Source of the DNA: Kyrpidia spormannii
GTDB taxonomy: Bacteria; Bacillota; Bacilli; Kyrpidiales; Kyrpidiaceae
Assembly (NCBI RefSeq): GCF_002804065.1
Contig: NZ_CP024955.1
Location: 2,480,001-2,544,000, forward strand
DNA length: 64,000 nucleotides
Reading direction: 5' to 3'
Made by a program: the position numbers and the translations under genes. Each line of letters begins with the position of its first letter. Position 1 is the first letter of the stretch. Shown in pieces: positions 26,738 through 35,200 of the stretch. The notes below the pieces were generated by a model. The model made no database searches. It saw nothing but the letters and a program-made list of their open reading frames with translations, and was not told the DNA's origin.

Positions 26738-27011
26738 AGCGGGTGAAAAGTGGATCGGTGGTTTGGGGCATACTGAAGGCGGAGGGATCGAGGTGGAAGA
26801 TATTCGCCGAATCGTCGAACAAGCCGCCGGGGGAAAGCCGGTCTCCGTCCAAGTGCTGTCCTACGGAGCAACGGTGAAAACGGATAATGTGGAAACCCGC
26901 AAACAGGTGGCTCGCGCCTTGGAAGCCGCGGGCTTTGTTGTCCAACCTGTGTACGGCGAAGGAGAGGAGTTTCTTTATCACCTGAATGTCAGCCTTCCGG
27001 TCATGCACTGA
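26724..27011 (+). CDS. Small protein of unknown function, coupled to the transglutaminase gene
   Basis: 95 residues. The ATG at 26724 follows AGGGGAG; the frame is open upstream but only as a shadow of the neighbour. Features are GGGIEVEDIRRIVEQAAGGKPVSVQVLSYGA split by a short linker, then RKQVARALEAAGFVVQPVYGEGEEFLYHL. No membrane helix and no Cys. The alternation suggests a compact alpha/beta domain. Overlap with the upstream gene implies coupled translation. Not recognised. Confidence 0.65.
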   Translation: MQLNEAGEKWIGGLGHTEGGGIEVEDIRRIVEQAAGGKPVSVQVLSYGATVKTDNVETRKQVARALEAAGFVVQPVYGEGEEFLYHLNVSLPVMH

Positions 27012-27020
27012 GATATCCTA

Positions 27021-27048
27021 GGCGGCCCGGCCAGGATCGGCGGCCGCC
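27021..27048. terminator. Inverted repeat between convergent genes
   Basis: GGCGGCC (27021-27027) pairs with GGCCGCC (27042-27048). It lies between the plus-strand small gene and the minus-strand L,D-transpeptidase and may serve both, though neither side has a good T-run. Confidence 0.45.
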
Positions 27049-27054
27049 CTGGAT

Positions 27055-27813
27055 TCAATCGTGAATAACTACCTTCGTCCCAGGTGGAATATTGTCATAA
27101 AACCATTTGGCATCCGGCACCGAGAGACGCAGACACCCGTGAGACGCTTTTTGCCCCAGCTTGTCCGCCTCACTTTGAATGATCTGCTGATTCTGGTCCA
27201 TGGGAACACTATGAAAGAGAAACTCGAGCCCTTTGAAAGAGACCCAATACATCGCGCCTTCTTTTTCTTGGGCGTTATAAAACCAGGTATCCCGCTGACC
27301 AATCTGGAAAGTTCCCCGAGGAGTCGAATTGTCCGGATTCGTGTCCAGTCCCGACGAGGTCGCCATAACCTTCAGCACCTGATTGCCATCTTTGATATAC
27401 ACCCGCTGCTGGGAAAGGTTGCAATCGATCCACAGATTCTTGCGCTGTTTCAGGGCTTCCATGGTCAGTTGGCTCGCGGGCACAAAATCCTCTGAATCCG
27501 CCCGCATGCCTCCACCGGCCCCCATCGTCTGCTGCATGGCCCCGGGTCCATGCCCCTGGCCGGCCCCCGGCCCCGCTCCCGGCGCAGGTCCGGGAGTCCC
27601 GGCGTTTCCCCCTTGACCCTGAACCGCCCCCGCCGGTTTCGTCGGGGAAGCCAATCCTCCGCCCGGCTGCCCTTGATCCGCCGAAGGGGCTCCCGATGCC
27701 CCGCTTGCTTGCGGGCCCGACTGGGCCCCGGGAGACGGCTGTGCAACCCCCATCCCACATCCCGCCAGCGTTAGGGACAAGGCCATCGTCACCGCCACGC
27801 GCCTCCGTCGCAT
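27055..27813 (-). CDS. L,D-transpeptidase lipoprotein (YkuD domain)
   Basis: 252 residues. The ATG at 27813 (GAGGAGGCGGGGGA upstream) begins a lipoprotein signal with lipobox TLAGC. A low-complexity Gly/Pro/Gln linker of about 90 residues follows (GAGPGAGQGHGPG). The YkuD domain shows IDCNLSQQRVYIKDG, FHSVP and the catalytic signature HGCLRLSV. It would form 3-3 or protein cross-links in peptidoglycan outside the membrane. It is the last gene of the trmL operon, 17 bases after the HAD gene. The open frame extends to 28014 in the neighbour and is ignored. Confidence 0.88.
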   Translation of the reverse strand: MRRRRVAVTMALSLTLAGCGMGVAQPSPGAQSGPQASGASGAPSADQGQPGGGLASPTKPAGAVQGQGGNAGTPGPAPGAGPGAGQGHGPGAMQQTMGAGGGMRADSEDFVPASQLTMEALKQRKNLWIDCNLSQQRVYIKDGNQVLKVMATSSGLDTNPDNSTPRGTFQIGQRDTWFYNAQEKEGAMYWVSFKGLEFLFHSVPMDQNQQIIQSEADKLGQKASHGCLRLSVPDAKWFYDNIPPGTKVVIHD

Positions 27814-27830
27814 TCCCCCGCCTCCTCGCG

Positions 27831-28544
27831 TTAAATTTCCCTGTGTTTGACCCACTCCAGCACGTCCATCAACGTCCCGGTCCATGCCGGGGGGCGGTCC
27901 ACCGGCACGGATCCCACGAGACAGTCGGTGACGAGACCAACTGCGATTCCCGCCTCGGCCGCTGCCCCGTCCTCCACAACATCGTTGCCGATCATCGTGC
28001 ACTCCTCTGGACATCGGCCGATCTTCGTCAAAATCTCGCGGTAATAATGAACCCGGGGCTTACAATAATGGGAATTCTCCATGGTCGTCACCAGGCGAAA
28101 GGGAATGGCCTCAAGGCCCGCCCAGCGCAGTCGCTCATGAATTGCCTTCTCGGGGAAAATCGGATTGGTGGCCACCACCAACTCATAACCTTGCTCCAGA
28201 GCTGTGCGACAAATTTCCTGGGCCAAGTCCGTCGGTCGGGTCAAATGGCGAAGCTGGGCAAACTCTTCCTCATAGAAGGCCTCCATCTCGGCCCAGACTT
28301 CGTCCTTCCCGGCGCCGGCCCTGGCCATGAAGGCCTCTCGGAATACTTCGTCGTTCGTGCGATGGGAATCGTCGTTCTCCACCGTGTCTTTGACCGCCGC
28401 CCAAATTAAGTTCACCAGTTCGTCTGGCGCCAGCCAACGGCCCACCCGGCGGGCCATGCCCGAAAAACAGCCGTGCAAAAAGGTCTCCAGATCCAGCGGC
28501 AAAAGCGTCCCATCGAGATCGAACAACAGGGCCCTCCGGGTCAA
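27831..28544 (-). CDS. HAD-superfamily hydrolase
   Basis: 237 residues. Motif I is LLFDLDGTLLP at the N-terminus, motif II LVVATNP, and motif IV region MIGNDVVEDGAAAEAGIAVGLV; an alpha-helical cap lies between. The start is TTG at 28544, just 3 bases after the upstream stop, with AAAGGGG pairing within the preceding gene's end. A small-molecule phosphatase; substrate unknown. Next to a methylthioadenosine-phosphorylase-like gene, a role in a salvage pathway is possible but not shown. Confidence 0.85.
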   Translation of the reverse strand: MTRRALLFDLDGTLLPLDLETFLHGCFSGMARRVGRWLAPDELVNLIWAAVKDTVENDDSHRTNDEVFREAFMARAGAGKDEVWAEMEAFYEEEFAQLRHLTRPTDLAQEICRTALEQGYELVVATNPIFPEKAIHERLRWAGLEAIPFRLVTTMENSHYCKPRVHYYREILTKIGRCPEECTMIGNDVVEDGAAAEAGIAVGLVTDCLVGSVPVDRPPAWTGTLMDVLEWVKHREI

Positions 28545-28547
28545 CCC

Positions 28548-29393
28548 CTATCGCCCCTTTCCGATGTTTTCCTTCGTCAGCAGGGTATCCTTTCGCAGGT
28601 CCCGGCATCCGCAATCTTCATCAAGAGGCGTTTCGCGCAGCGCGTCGAGCAGAATCCGGCCCACCGCCCGGGCTTCTTGAAAAAACAAGTCCCGCAATTC
28701 CTCGTGCCGCCAATCCCGGACCACCCCTTCGGCATAATTCACCACCAGGTCGACCCGGGCGTAGCAGGCACCGATCTCCCGGGCCAGGTACACCTCCGGG
28801 CACATGCTCTGCCCGATCACGTCTGCCCCCATCATCTGCAGAGCCCGTACTTCGGCTACGCTTTCAAAATGACGCCCATCGGTGTTGGCGTACACCCCGC
28901 GTTCGAACACCCGGCCAAGGCCGGCATCCCGGGCAGCTCGGGCCAATCGCCGTCGGCCGTGGGGACAAGTGGGCTGACGCATCACCAATAGATACGGGCC
29001 CCCCAACCCCACATCTTTGCGCATGGACTGGTCGATGTAGTCGTCGGGAATGACCACATCCCTCAGATCCAGCAAATGATTGCACGCTCCAACTCCACCC
29101 TCGGCGTACACCTTGCGCACTCCGGCCTGGCCGAGAATCCAAAACAGTCGTTGAGAGGCCTGGCCCCTAGGTAACCCCTCCTCGGGGCGCCAGCCGTGCA
29201 TCTTCACCGTCCAAACTCGCTTGTCCCCGAGCGTAAACAATTTCATCTCCGGCCCGGGACCGTACGGGGTGTCGAAACGCACTCCGCTTTTCAGCACCTG
29301 TACGTCTTCCGCCTCGACATCCTCTGGAAAATGCAACGAAAAGGTGCTGGAGCCCCCGATCACCGCAAACTCCGCCAAATCGATTTCAGACAC
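28548..29393 (-). CDS. Methylthioadenosine / purine nucleoside phosphorylase family protein
   Basis: 281 residues. MTAP-type signature segments: FAVIGGSST at the N-terminus, DTPYGPGPEMKLF, ACNHLLDLRDVVIPDDYID, GVYANTDGRHFESVAEVRALQMMGADVIGQSMCPEVYLAREIG (quoted in pieces: the central part runs at about residues 165-210) and DLVVNYAEG. The likely start is GTG at 29393 with GGGGGGG 5 bases upstream; a longer GTG at 29414 lacks pairing. It cleaves nucleoside with phosphate; 5'-methylthioadenosine is the likeliest substrate. It is in an operon between trmL and a HAD phosphatase. Confidence 0.8.
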   Translation of the reverse strand: MSEIDLAEFAVIGGSSTFSLHFPEDVEAEDVQVLKSGVRFDTPYGPGPEMKLFTLGDKRVWTVKMHGWRPEEGLPRGQASQRLFWILGQAGVRKVYAEGGVGACNHLLDLRDVVIPDDYIDQSMRKDVGLGGPYLLVMRQPTCPHGRRRLARAARDAGLGRVFERGVYANTDGRHFESVAEVRALQMMGADVIGQSMCPEVYLAREIGACYARVDLVVNYAEGVVRDWRHEELRDLFFQEARAVGRILLDALRETPLDEDCGCRDLRKDTLLTKENIGKGR

Positions 29394-29429
29394 AGGCGCC
29401 CCCCCTTTTGCCACTTCGTGAACCCGGAT

Positions 29430-29903
29430 TCACACGAGACCCGGAAAACCGTTCTGCCGAAGCGCCTCAAACAACGCCAAAGCCACAGAGTTCGACAGAT
29501 TTAATGAGCGAATGTCCGGACGCATGGGGATCCTCACCGTTTGCTCGGGAAATCGCTCCAACAAAGCATCGGGCAACCCCCGGGTTTCTTTTCCAAACAC
29601 CAGAAAATCCCCGGGCTGATACCTCACCTCGGCATAGTGACGCTTCCCCTTGGTACTAAAATAAAAAAAGCGCCCCTCCGGGTGTCGTTCCAGCAGTTCT
29701 TCAAACCGATCGTGGTACTCAACGTGAACCAAATGCCAATAATCCAACCCCGCCCGACGCAGGTGGCGATCATCCACCTCAAATCCCAAAGGACGGACCA
29801 GATGAAGGACCGTTCCCGTGGCCGCACACGTGCGTGCAACATTCCCGGTGTTGGGAGGAATCTCCGGCTCCACCAGCACCACGTGAAAAGGTCGTCTCTC
29901 CAT
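29430..29903 (-). CDS. trmL: tRNA (cytidine/uridine-34-2'-O)-methyltransferase TrmL
   Basis: 157 residues, the usual TrmL length. SPOUT-fold knots: VVLVEPEIPPNTGNVART at the N-terminus, LHLVRPLGFEVDDR, DFLVFGKETRGLP and the C-terminal IRSLNLSNSVALALFEAL. The ATG at 29903 follows GGGGGTACAGGG. It 2'-O-methylates the wobble base of leucine tRNAs. First gene of a four-gene run with short spacings (36, 3 and 17 bases). The region upstream abuts the IS607 remnant, so the native promoter may have been altered. Confidence 0.9.
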   Translation of the reverse strand: MERRPFHVVLVEPEIPPNTGNVARTCAATGTVLHLVRPLGFEVDDRHLRRAGLDYWHLVHVEYHDRFEELLERHPEGRFFYFSTKGKRHYAEVRYQPGDFLVFGKETRGLPDALLERFPEQTVRIPMRPDIRSLNLSNSVALALFEALRQNGFPGLV

Positions 29904-29975
29904 CCCTGTACCCCCATTATACTGCGCCGCTCTCCCAAACCTACACAAATCTCACTTTGCGCAGAATTTGGGTTC

Positions 29976-29991
29976 GGGACTGTCATGTCCC
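29976..29991 (-). ncRNA. Hairpin after tnpB; possible 3' part of an omega RNA scaffold
   Basis: GGGAC and GTCCC pair around ATGACA directly after the tnpB stop codon. Guide RNAs of TnpB proteins are formed from the tnpB 3' end and the adjacent element end, so a scaffold here would run from inside tnpB to this hairpin, with the guide further left. No experimental or comparative support is available from the sequence alone. Confidence 0.3.
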
Positions 29992-31383
29992 TCATTGGAT
30001 TTCTTGGCGGCCGGCGGCGTGATCCCCCACCCGCCCGCCGACAATCCCCGGCATCTCAGTGATACCTATACCGTCGAACCGCCAAGCCCGCCTGGTCCTC
30101 ACGACAATCTTGTCTCCCAGACGGCCCGAGCCAGGCACCTCCAAGTTTTTCAGCACTTGTTCCAGTCCGTTGATCGACGAATTCTCGTCCCGGATGTGGT
30201 ACGTCCCGCACTCCGGACAGGTCCACTCCCGAACCTCCGGCGGAATCCCGCCTGGCACTTCGTAGTCGCACACGTGGCAGGTGCGGGTCGACCCGTCTTC
30301 GTCCCACTCGCCGTACACTTTCCCGGATCGGGTCGCCACCCACGCCAGGGTTTCCTTGAACCGCCCAATGAGCGACTGGTTGTTCATCGCCCGGCGCATT
30401 CCTGTGCTGATCCCCCCGCCGTGCGGCGTATAGTCCCCCACGTACACCCCGTCGTACTCCCGGTACAGCCGGTTGGCCACCGTCCGCAGGTACGCCTTCG
30501 TCTGTTCTCGGCGCACCCGCCACAGCTCGTCCAGCCGCTCGTTCAGCTTCTTCCACCTTCGCGACGGCAACCACACCTCCGATCTGTCTTCCCGTACCAC
30601 CCGAACCGACTTCCTCTTGCACCGGTCCCGCAGGGATTTCACCTCGTCGATTCGCCGGTCCAGGATCTTGAGAAACCACGGGTTTTGGATTTCCGTCGCC
30701 ACCCCGTCGGTCCCCACTCCGTAGCCCAGGTTCTTGTGGTTCGGGTCAATCGCAATGACCCGCCCCACAGATCGCCGGGCCGGCACAGGCCGCCTGACCG
30801 TGAAGACCGCGTAAAACAGCTTCCCTTCCTTGACGATCCGAAGCTGGCGAACCATTCCCGGCTCGAACCAATCGGGCAAGGGTTCCGCCAGCCGGGCCGT
30901 CACCTGGGCTTGCTTCTCCTTGCCCGCCTTTTCGTCCAGCACCTTCCCCAGGGACACCTCCAGCTTCCGGCCCTCCAACCGGTAACCCTTCCACGGCTCG
31001 TCATATTGCAGGGAGAACCATTCCCGCCTCCACGACCGGAACTTCGGCCAGCCGACCTTCTTCGCCCCCTTTTCGCGACGGGCCTTCTGGTATTTCCGGA
31101 TCGCTCCGCTCAGCCGCAGGGCCGCGTTCTTCAGCACGGACGAATACACCGTCCGCAGGAATGGATACTCCTGTTTGAGCGCCGGAACCCGGTCCCGCAG
31201 GCCGCGCTCCGTGTACAGCACCCTGGCCGCTTCCGGGTCCTGGGTGCTCCGGAACTTCTCCCGCAGGGTGTTCGCCTCTTCGAGAAGGTGATTGTACAGC
31301 CAGTTGGCGATTCGCGACTGCCCGTCCAGAATCGCCGCCGTGTGTTCATCCACTTCCAGAAGCATTTTCAGGACGGATGGCAT
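29992..31383 (-). CDS. tnpB: TnpB, IS607-associated RNA-guided nuclease family
   Basis: 463 residues. RuvC-I Asp is in VIAIDPNHKNLG and RuvC-III Asp in HIRDENSSINGL, bracketing a zinc finger CHVC...CPEC. At the RuvC-II position the usual Glu (as in VVEDL) is replaced: the sequence reads YVGDYTPHGG. A candidate substitute Glu lies about 45 residues later in VYGEWDEDGSTRTC, like the rearranged active sites described for some IS607 TnpB and Fanzor-2 proteins. The ATG at 31383 follows GGAGG. It may therefore be active despite the missing canonical Glu. It cannot move without a recombinase in trans. Confidence 0.85.
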   Translation of the reverse strand: MPSVLKMLLEVDEHTAAILDGQSRIANWLYNHLLEEANTLREKFRSTQDPEAARVLYTERGLRDRVPALKQEYPFLRTVYSSVLKNAALRLSGAIRKYQKARREKGAKKVGWPKFRSWRREWFSLQYDEPWKGYRLEGRKLEVSLGKVLDEKAGKEKQAQVTARLAEPLPDWFEPGMVRQLRIVKEGKLFYAVFTVRRPVPARRSVGRVIAIDPNHKNLGYGVGTDGVATEIQNPWFLKILDRRIDEVKSLRDRCKRKSVRVVREDRSEVWLPSRRWKKLNERLDELWRVRREQTKAYLRTVANRLYREYDGVYVGDYTPHGGGISTGMRRAMNNQSLIGRFKETLAWVATRSGKVYGEWDEDGSTRTCHVCDYEVPGGIPPEVREWTCPECGTYHIRDENSSINGLEQVLKNLEVPGSGRLGDKIVVRTRRAWRFDGIGITEMPGIVGGRVGDHAAGRQEIQ

Positions 31384-31736
31384 CGGCCGCCTCCTTCAAC
31401 GTTTTCATGATGTCCCGGTTCTTCCCGGCTCCGGCTCCCGTACAGCCGGGCCGAAAACACCGTGATGATCTCCAGCACGTCTTGCACCAGCTCTTCCTCA
31501 AAGGTCGCCTCTTCCGAGGCGTTCATGATCACCACCTCCGTCCCAAAATGCTCGCACAAGGAGAACACCAACTCCGACCCGAACCGGAGCAGGCGGTCCT
31601 TGTGGGTGATCACCAACCGGCCCACTTCGCCGGAACAGATCCGGCGGATCAGTTCACAAGTCTTATTTAGCAGTTGCGAACCCCCGGCCCCACTCCGTTC
31701 CTCGGCCATTGTCAGGGTAAGCTGTCCGGAGGCCAC
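31368..31736 (-). pseudogene. 5'-truncated IS607 TnpA serine recombinase
   Basis: About 110 residues match the C-terminal part of IS607 TnpA: GEVGRLVITHKDRLLRFGSELVF, split here as the KDRLLRFG recombinase core, VVIMN, EEELVQDVLEIITVFSARLYGSRS. The MerR-like DNA-binding head and the nucleophilic Ser region are absent. The first residues of the frame overlap the last codons of the upstream kinase gene, so the truncation point is near 31700. It overlaps tnpB by 16 bases. Confidence 0.8.
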
Positions 31737-33580
31737 CGGCGGGGGAGTTGAACAAAAAAACGACTCCCTTTCCCCACTTCACTTTCAACTCCCACCCGGC
31801 CTCCGTGAAGCTGTACCACATGTTTAACGATGGCGAGCCCCAGCCCTGTGCCGCCCGTGGCCCGGGACCGGGCCTTATCCACCCGGTAGAAGCGTTCAAA
31901 CACCCGGTCCCGGTCTTCGGGGGGGATTCCAACCCCCGTGTCGGCGACCTCCACCTTGACCTCCCGGGGATCCGTGCCCACGACCCGGACATCCACCCGG
32001 CCTCCGGCTGGAGTGTATTTTAGCGCATTGTCAATCAAATTGCTCAATACCTGCCGCACCCGGTCGGGATCCACTTCGGCCCGGCAATCGCCCTCTTTGT
32101 CCAAATAAAGATGGGACCCGGCTTGCTCCGCCGCATACCCGTAATCCTGCACCACATCCCGGGCCATCTCCGCCAGATCCACCGGTCTCCGGTGCAGCGT
32201 GGTCAGGTGGGACTCCAGCCGGGAAAGATCCAACAGATCCCGGACCAGCTGTTCCAGTCGCCGGGCCTCCCGATTGATCAACTCCAGAAAATGTTTTCGC
32301 TCCTCAGGGGCCAAATCCTCTTCCACCACGGTCTCTGCCAGTCCGCAAATGGCGGTCACCGGGGTTTTGAGTTCATGGGAAACATTGGTCACAAATTCTT
32401 TGCGCACCTGTTCCAGCCTTCGACGTTCGGTCACATCGTGAATGATCACCACGGCCCCGCCAGACAAACTGCTTCCGCCGGATAAGTGCCTCCCTTCAGA
32501 TCGACCCACATCCTTCGTCGATCCGGCCTCTTGCCCCTGGCCTGGGATCCGGGGGATCGGCACCACGTGCACCTCCACCTCCCGGCGGGCCGGGCCGAAC
32601 ACCCCGTCGTATCGGCCCCCCTCGCCGTTGCGAACCGCCTGATCAATCATCGCATAGATCGGCTGGAACGCTTGAATGCCCCAGAACCGCCGACCGATCA
32701 CCCGCTGCTCCCCGATCAACTCGGCCATGACCGGATTAATCCACTCCACCCGACCTCGGCCGTCTAGGGCCATGACCCCGCTGACCAGATGTTGCATCGT
32801 GATTTCCAGCCGGTCCTTTTCCAGGTGAAGTTTCTCCACACTCATGGCCAGATCCTCCGTCGAGCGCTGGAAGGCAGAGGCCATCTCGGCCAACTCCTCG
32901 GCCACTTGGCCAAGTTCATCCTTACGTCGAAAGGGCAGCCCGTGGTATCGCCCCTGGGCCCAATCCACCGCTGCCCGCCTGAGTTGGAGCAACCCGGTCC
33001 GGATATCCCTCGCTACCACCGCCGACCACGCCACTCCCAAACCGACGCTGACGCCCAAACCCAGCAGCCAAGCCCACCACGCGCCAAAGGGGGCCACCAC
33101 CTCGGCCAAGGGTGTCTCCAGCCACACGACCCCCAGGATGCGATCCCCCGCCCGGACTGGCGACGCCGCCCGCACCACCAACCGGCCCACGGGATTCTGC
33201 TGGACATCGGTGGCCGTCTCGCCGGCCAAAGCCCGGTTCAGTTCCACCCCAGGCCCGAGCTGGGCGGCTGCGTTCGAATCGGCCGAACCCCCGGTTCCCC
33301 CGGAAGACGCGATTACCCGCCCATCGGGGCCATACACCCGGCATATCGCATCGAGCAACCCAGCAGTCTGCTCGGCCCATCCGATCAGCCTCACCGGCTC
33401 GGACCAGCGCGTACTCGCGTCCTGAGCCGCCAGTGCCGCCTCCCGGGCGGCGATGCCCTGCACCTCGATCATCGAGCCCCGCACCTCACTGCGCACCACC
33501 CAAAGGCCCGTCCACAGCCCGGCCACAGCCGACAGGACGAATCCCATCACCACCAGCCGGCGACTTAACGATCGCCCCAT
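31712..33580 (-). CDS. phoR: PhoR-type sensor histidine kinase
   Basis: 622 residues. Membrane helix 1 at about 9-29 (LVVMGFVLSAVAGLW), an extracytoplasmic sensor domain, helix 2 at about 158-182 (WLLGLGVSVGLGVAWSAVV), HAMP, a PAS-like domain (DGRGRVEWINPVMAELIG), then HisKA with the phosphorylated His near residue 402 in NVSHELKTP. The ATPase follows with NLIDN, DTGVGIP and GGTGLGLAIVKH. The ATG at 33580 overlaps the regulator gene stop by 16 bases; longer frames upstream are shadows. It would sense phosphate status with PhoU and the Pst transporter. Its 3' end touches the IS607 remnant but the kinase domain is complete. Confidence 0.88.
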   Translation of the reverse strand: MGRSLSRRLVVMGFVLSAVAGLWTGLWVVRSEVRGSMIEVQGIAAREAALAAQDASTRWSEPVRLIGWAEQTAGLLDAICRVYGPDGRVIASSGGTGGSADSNAAAQLGPGVELNRALAGETATDVQQNPVGRLVVRAASPVRAGDRILGVVWLETPLAEVVAPFGAWWAWLLGLGVSVGLGVAWSAVVARDIRTGLLQLRRAAVDWAQGRYHGLPFRRKDELGQVAEELAEMASAFQRSTEDLAMSVEKLHLEKDRLEITMQHLVSGVMALDGRGRVEWINPVMAELIGEQRVIGRRFWGIQAFQPIYAMIDQAVRNGEGGRYDGVFGPARREVEVHVVPIPRIPGQGQEAGSTKDVGRSEGRHLSGGSSLSGGAVVIIHDVTERRRLEQVRKEFVTNVSHELKTPVTAICGLAETVVEEDLAPEERKHFLELINREARRLEQLVRDLLDLSRLESHLTTLHRRPVDLAEMARDVVQDYGYAAEQAGSHLYLDKEGDCRAEVDPDRVRQVLSNLIDNALKYTPAGGRVDVRVVGTDPREVKVEVADTGVGIPPEDRDRVFERFYRVDKARSRATGGTGLGLAIVKHVVQLHGGRVGVESEVGKGSRFFVQLPRRWPPDSLP

Positions 33581-34278
33581 TCCAGGCTCCCTCCGAACCC
33601 GTAACCCACACCCCGAACCGTAGTGATATACCGTGGCTTTCTGGGATTCTCTTCGATTTTGTCCCGAAGGTGGCTCACTATGACGTCGACAATCCGGGTA
33701 TCGCCGGCATAGGTGTAGCCCCACACCTGATCGAGCAACTCGTCCCGGGTCCACACCCTCCCCGGTTTCGACGCCATCACCGTCAACAGTGTGAACTCCC
33801 GGGCGGTGAGCTGCACCGGCTTCCCCGCCACCTCCACCCGGTACTCCTGGGGCCAAATCACCATATCTCCGACACGAATCTCGTGGCTCGCCCCCCCTTG
33901 GCGATGGGAACCGGCAGCTGCCCGGCGCAAAACCGCTTTCACCCGGGACACCAGCTCGCGGGGCAAAAACGGCTTTGTGACATAATCGTCCCCGCCCAGA
34001 TCCAGCCCCAACACCCGGTCCACCTCGTCATCTCGGGCTGTAAGAAAAATCACCGGAATTCCAATCCCGTCGTCTCGCCAACTGCGGCACAAACTCAAGC
34101 CGTCCATCCCGGGGAGCATTACATCGAGGACCACCAGGTCCACATTTCCCTCCCGGACCTTTCGATCCGCCTCCTCACCACTCTCCGCTGTGTCCACCGC
34201 ATACCCCGCCTTCTTGAGGTGCCAGGACACGAGCTCGACAATGGCCGGCTCGTCATCGACGATCAATACAGTGCCCAT
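33565..34278 (-). CDS. phoP: PhoP/PhoB-type response regulator
   Basis: 237 residues. The receiver domain has VLIVDDEPAI, the phosphorylated Asp in LVVLDVMLPGMDG and Lys in YVTKPF. The OmpR-type winged helix has LTAREFTLLTVMASKPGRVWTRDELL, split around the turn, and DVIVSHLRDKIE, YITTVRGVGYGF. The ATG at 34278 has GAGGAG 8 bases upstream. It is transcribed with phoR and lies 74 bases after pstA. It is the likely binder of the 11-bp-spaced hexamers upstream of pstB and pstS. Confidence 0.9.
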   Translation of the reverse strand: MGTVLIVDDEPAIVELVSWHLKKAGYAVDTAESGEEADRKVREGNVDLVVLDVMLPGMDGLSLCRSWRDDGIGIPVIFLTARDDEVDRVLGLDLGGDDYVTKPFLPRELVSRVKAVLRRAAAGSHRQGGASHEIRVGDMVIWPQEYRVEVAGKPVQLTAREFTLLTVMASKPGRVWTRDELLDQVWGYTYAGDTRIVDVIVSHLRDKIEENPRKPRYITTVRGVGYGFGGSLEWGDR

Positions 34279-34352
34279 GCTCACCGCTCCTCGCCGCACG
34301 GTACTCTCCTCAATCCTAGTGTATCACGTGCCGCCGCGGCTTGTCCCCCGCT

Positions 34353-35198
34353 TTACCGTCCGACACCCATCCGGTCTCTGAGCGCCACCCTTGCCACAAT
34401 GTTGATCACCAGCACGATCAGCACCAAGGTCAAAGCCCCGGTCCAGGCCTGCTGCTGCCAGTCCGGATAGGGCGAAATCGCGTACACGAACACTTGAAGT
34501 GGCACGGCGGCAATGGGTTTGAAAATACTCGACGGCCAGAATCCGCTGCCGAAGGCGGTGACGATCAGCGGCGCCGTCTCCCCCATCACCCGGGCCACCG
34601 CCAGCATCACGCCGGTCAAAATTCCCCTCCTGGCCGCGGGCATGACCACCCGCCACACCGTCTGTGCCCAGTTCGCCCCGAGGGCCAGCGACCCCTCCCG
34701 CAGCGCCACCGGCACCATGCGCAGCATCTGCTCCGTGCTTCGCGCCACGGTGGGCATCATGAGCACCGCCAGAGCAAGTCCTCCGGACAGGGCCGAAAAC
34801 CCCTGCATGGGGACCACGACAATACTATAGATGAATAGCCCCACCACGATGGAAGGAGCCCCGGACAGCATGTCCGCCACCCAGCGCACCAAATCCCCCA
34901 GGCGCCCCCTCCCCCACTCCGACAGAAAAATGCCCGCCCCAATTCCCAGGGGCACGCTGACCAATGACGCGATGGCCACCAGAATGAGCGAGCCGAGAAT
35001 GGCGTTGCCCATACCTCCCCCGGGCACCCCCGTGGGTGCGGGGATATTGGTGAAAAATGTCCACGACAACCCCGGCAACCCCTTCCCGAGCACGTAAAAC
35101 AACACGTGAAACAGAGGTATGACCGCCAGAATGACCATCAGGGCGCTGATGAGTGCAGCCAGGACATTGGCCACCTTTCGTCGCAAGCGCCTCCCCAC
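34353..35198 (-). CDS. pstA: Phosphate ABC transporter permease PstA
   Basis: 281 residues from GTG at 35198, which is 7 bases after GGGAGG; TTG at 35204 is too close to the site. Six membrane helices are evident (LAALISALMVILAVIPLFHVLFYVL; GNAILGSLILVAIASLVSVPLGIGAGIFL; IVVGLFIYSIVV; the loop MMPTVARSTEQMLRMVP; FIYSI; LVLIVLVINIVARV). The cytoplasmic EAA-type loop that contacts PstB is REGSLALGANWAQTVWRVVMPAAR (residues about 195-218). It lies 2 bases after pstC. Confidence 0.92.
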   Translation of the reverse strand: MGRRLRRKVANVLAALISALMVILAVIPLFHVLFYVLGKGLPGLSWTFFTNIPAPTGVPGGGMGNAILGSLILVAIASLVSVPLGIGAGIFLSEWGRGRLGDLVRWVADMLSGAPSIVVGLFIYSIVVVPMQGFSALSGGLALAVLMMPTVARSTEQMLRMVPVALREGSLALGANWAQTVWRVVMPAARRGILTGVMLAVARVMGETAPLIVTAFGSGFWPSSIFKPIAAVPLQVFVYAISPYPDWQQQAWTGALTLVLIVLVINIVARVALRDRMGVGR

Positions 35199-35200
35199 AT

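Larger units (their letters stand above)
29976..31736 (-). mobile_element. IS607-type element remnant (truncated tnpA + tnpB)
   Basis: A tnpB of full length is preceded by the 3' half of a serine-recombinase tnpA, overlapping by 16 bases as in IS607 elements. The N-terminal half of tnpA, with its catalytic Ser, is missing. The left (3') end probably lies near or beyond 29976, where a GGGAC/GTCCC hairpin follows the tnpB stop. The right boundary abuts the end of the sensor kinase gene. Exact ends cannot be set without an intact relative. Confidence 0.7.

Noticed and set aside
29916-29921. TATAAT upstream of trmL on the minus strand
   Set aside because: It would place the transcript start almost on the start codon and there is no matching -35, so it was not listed as a promoter.
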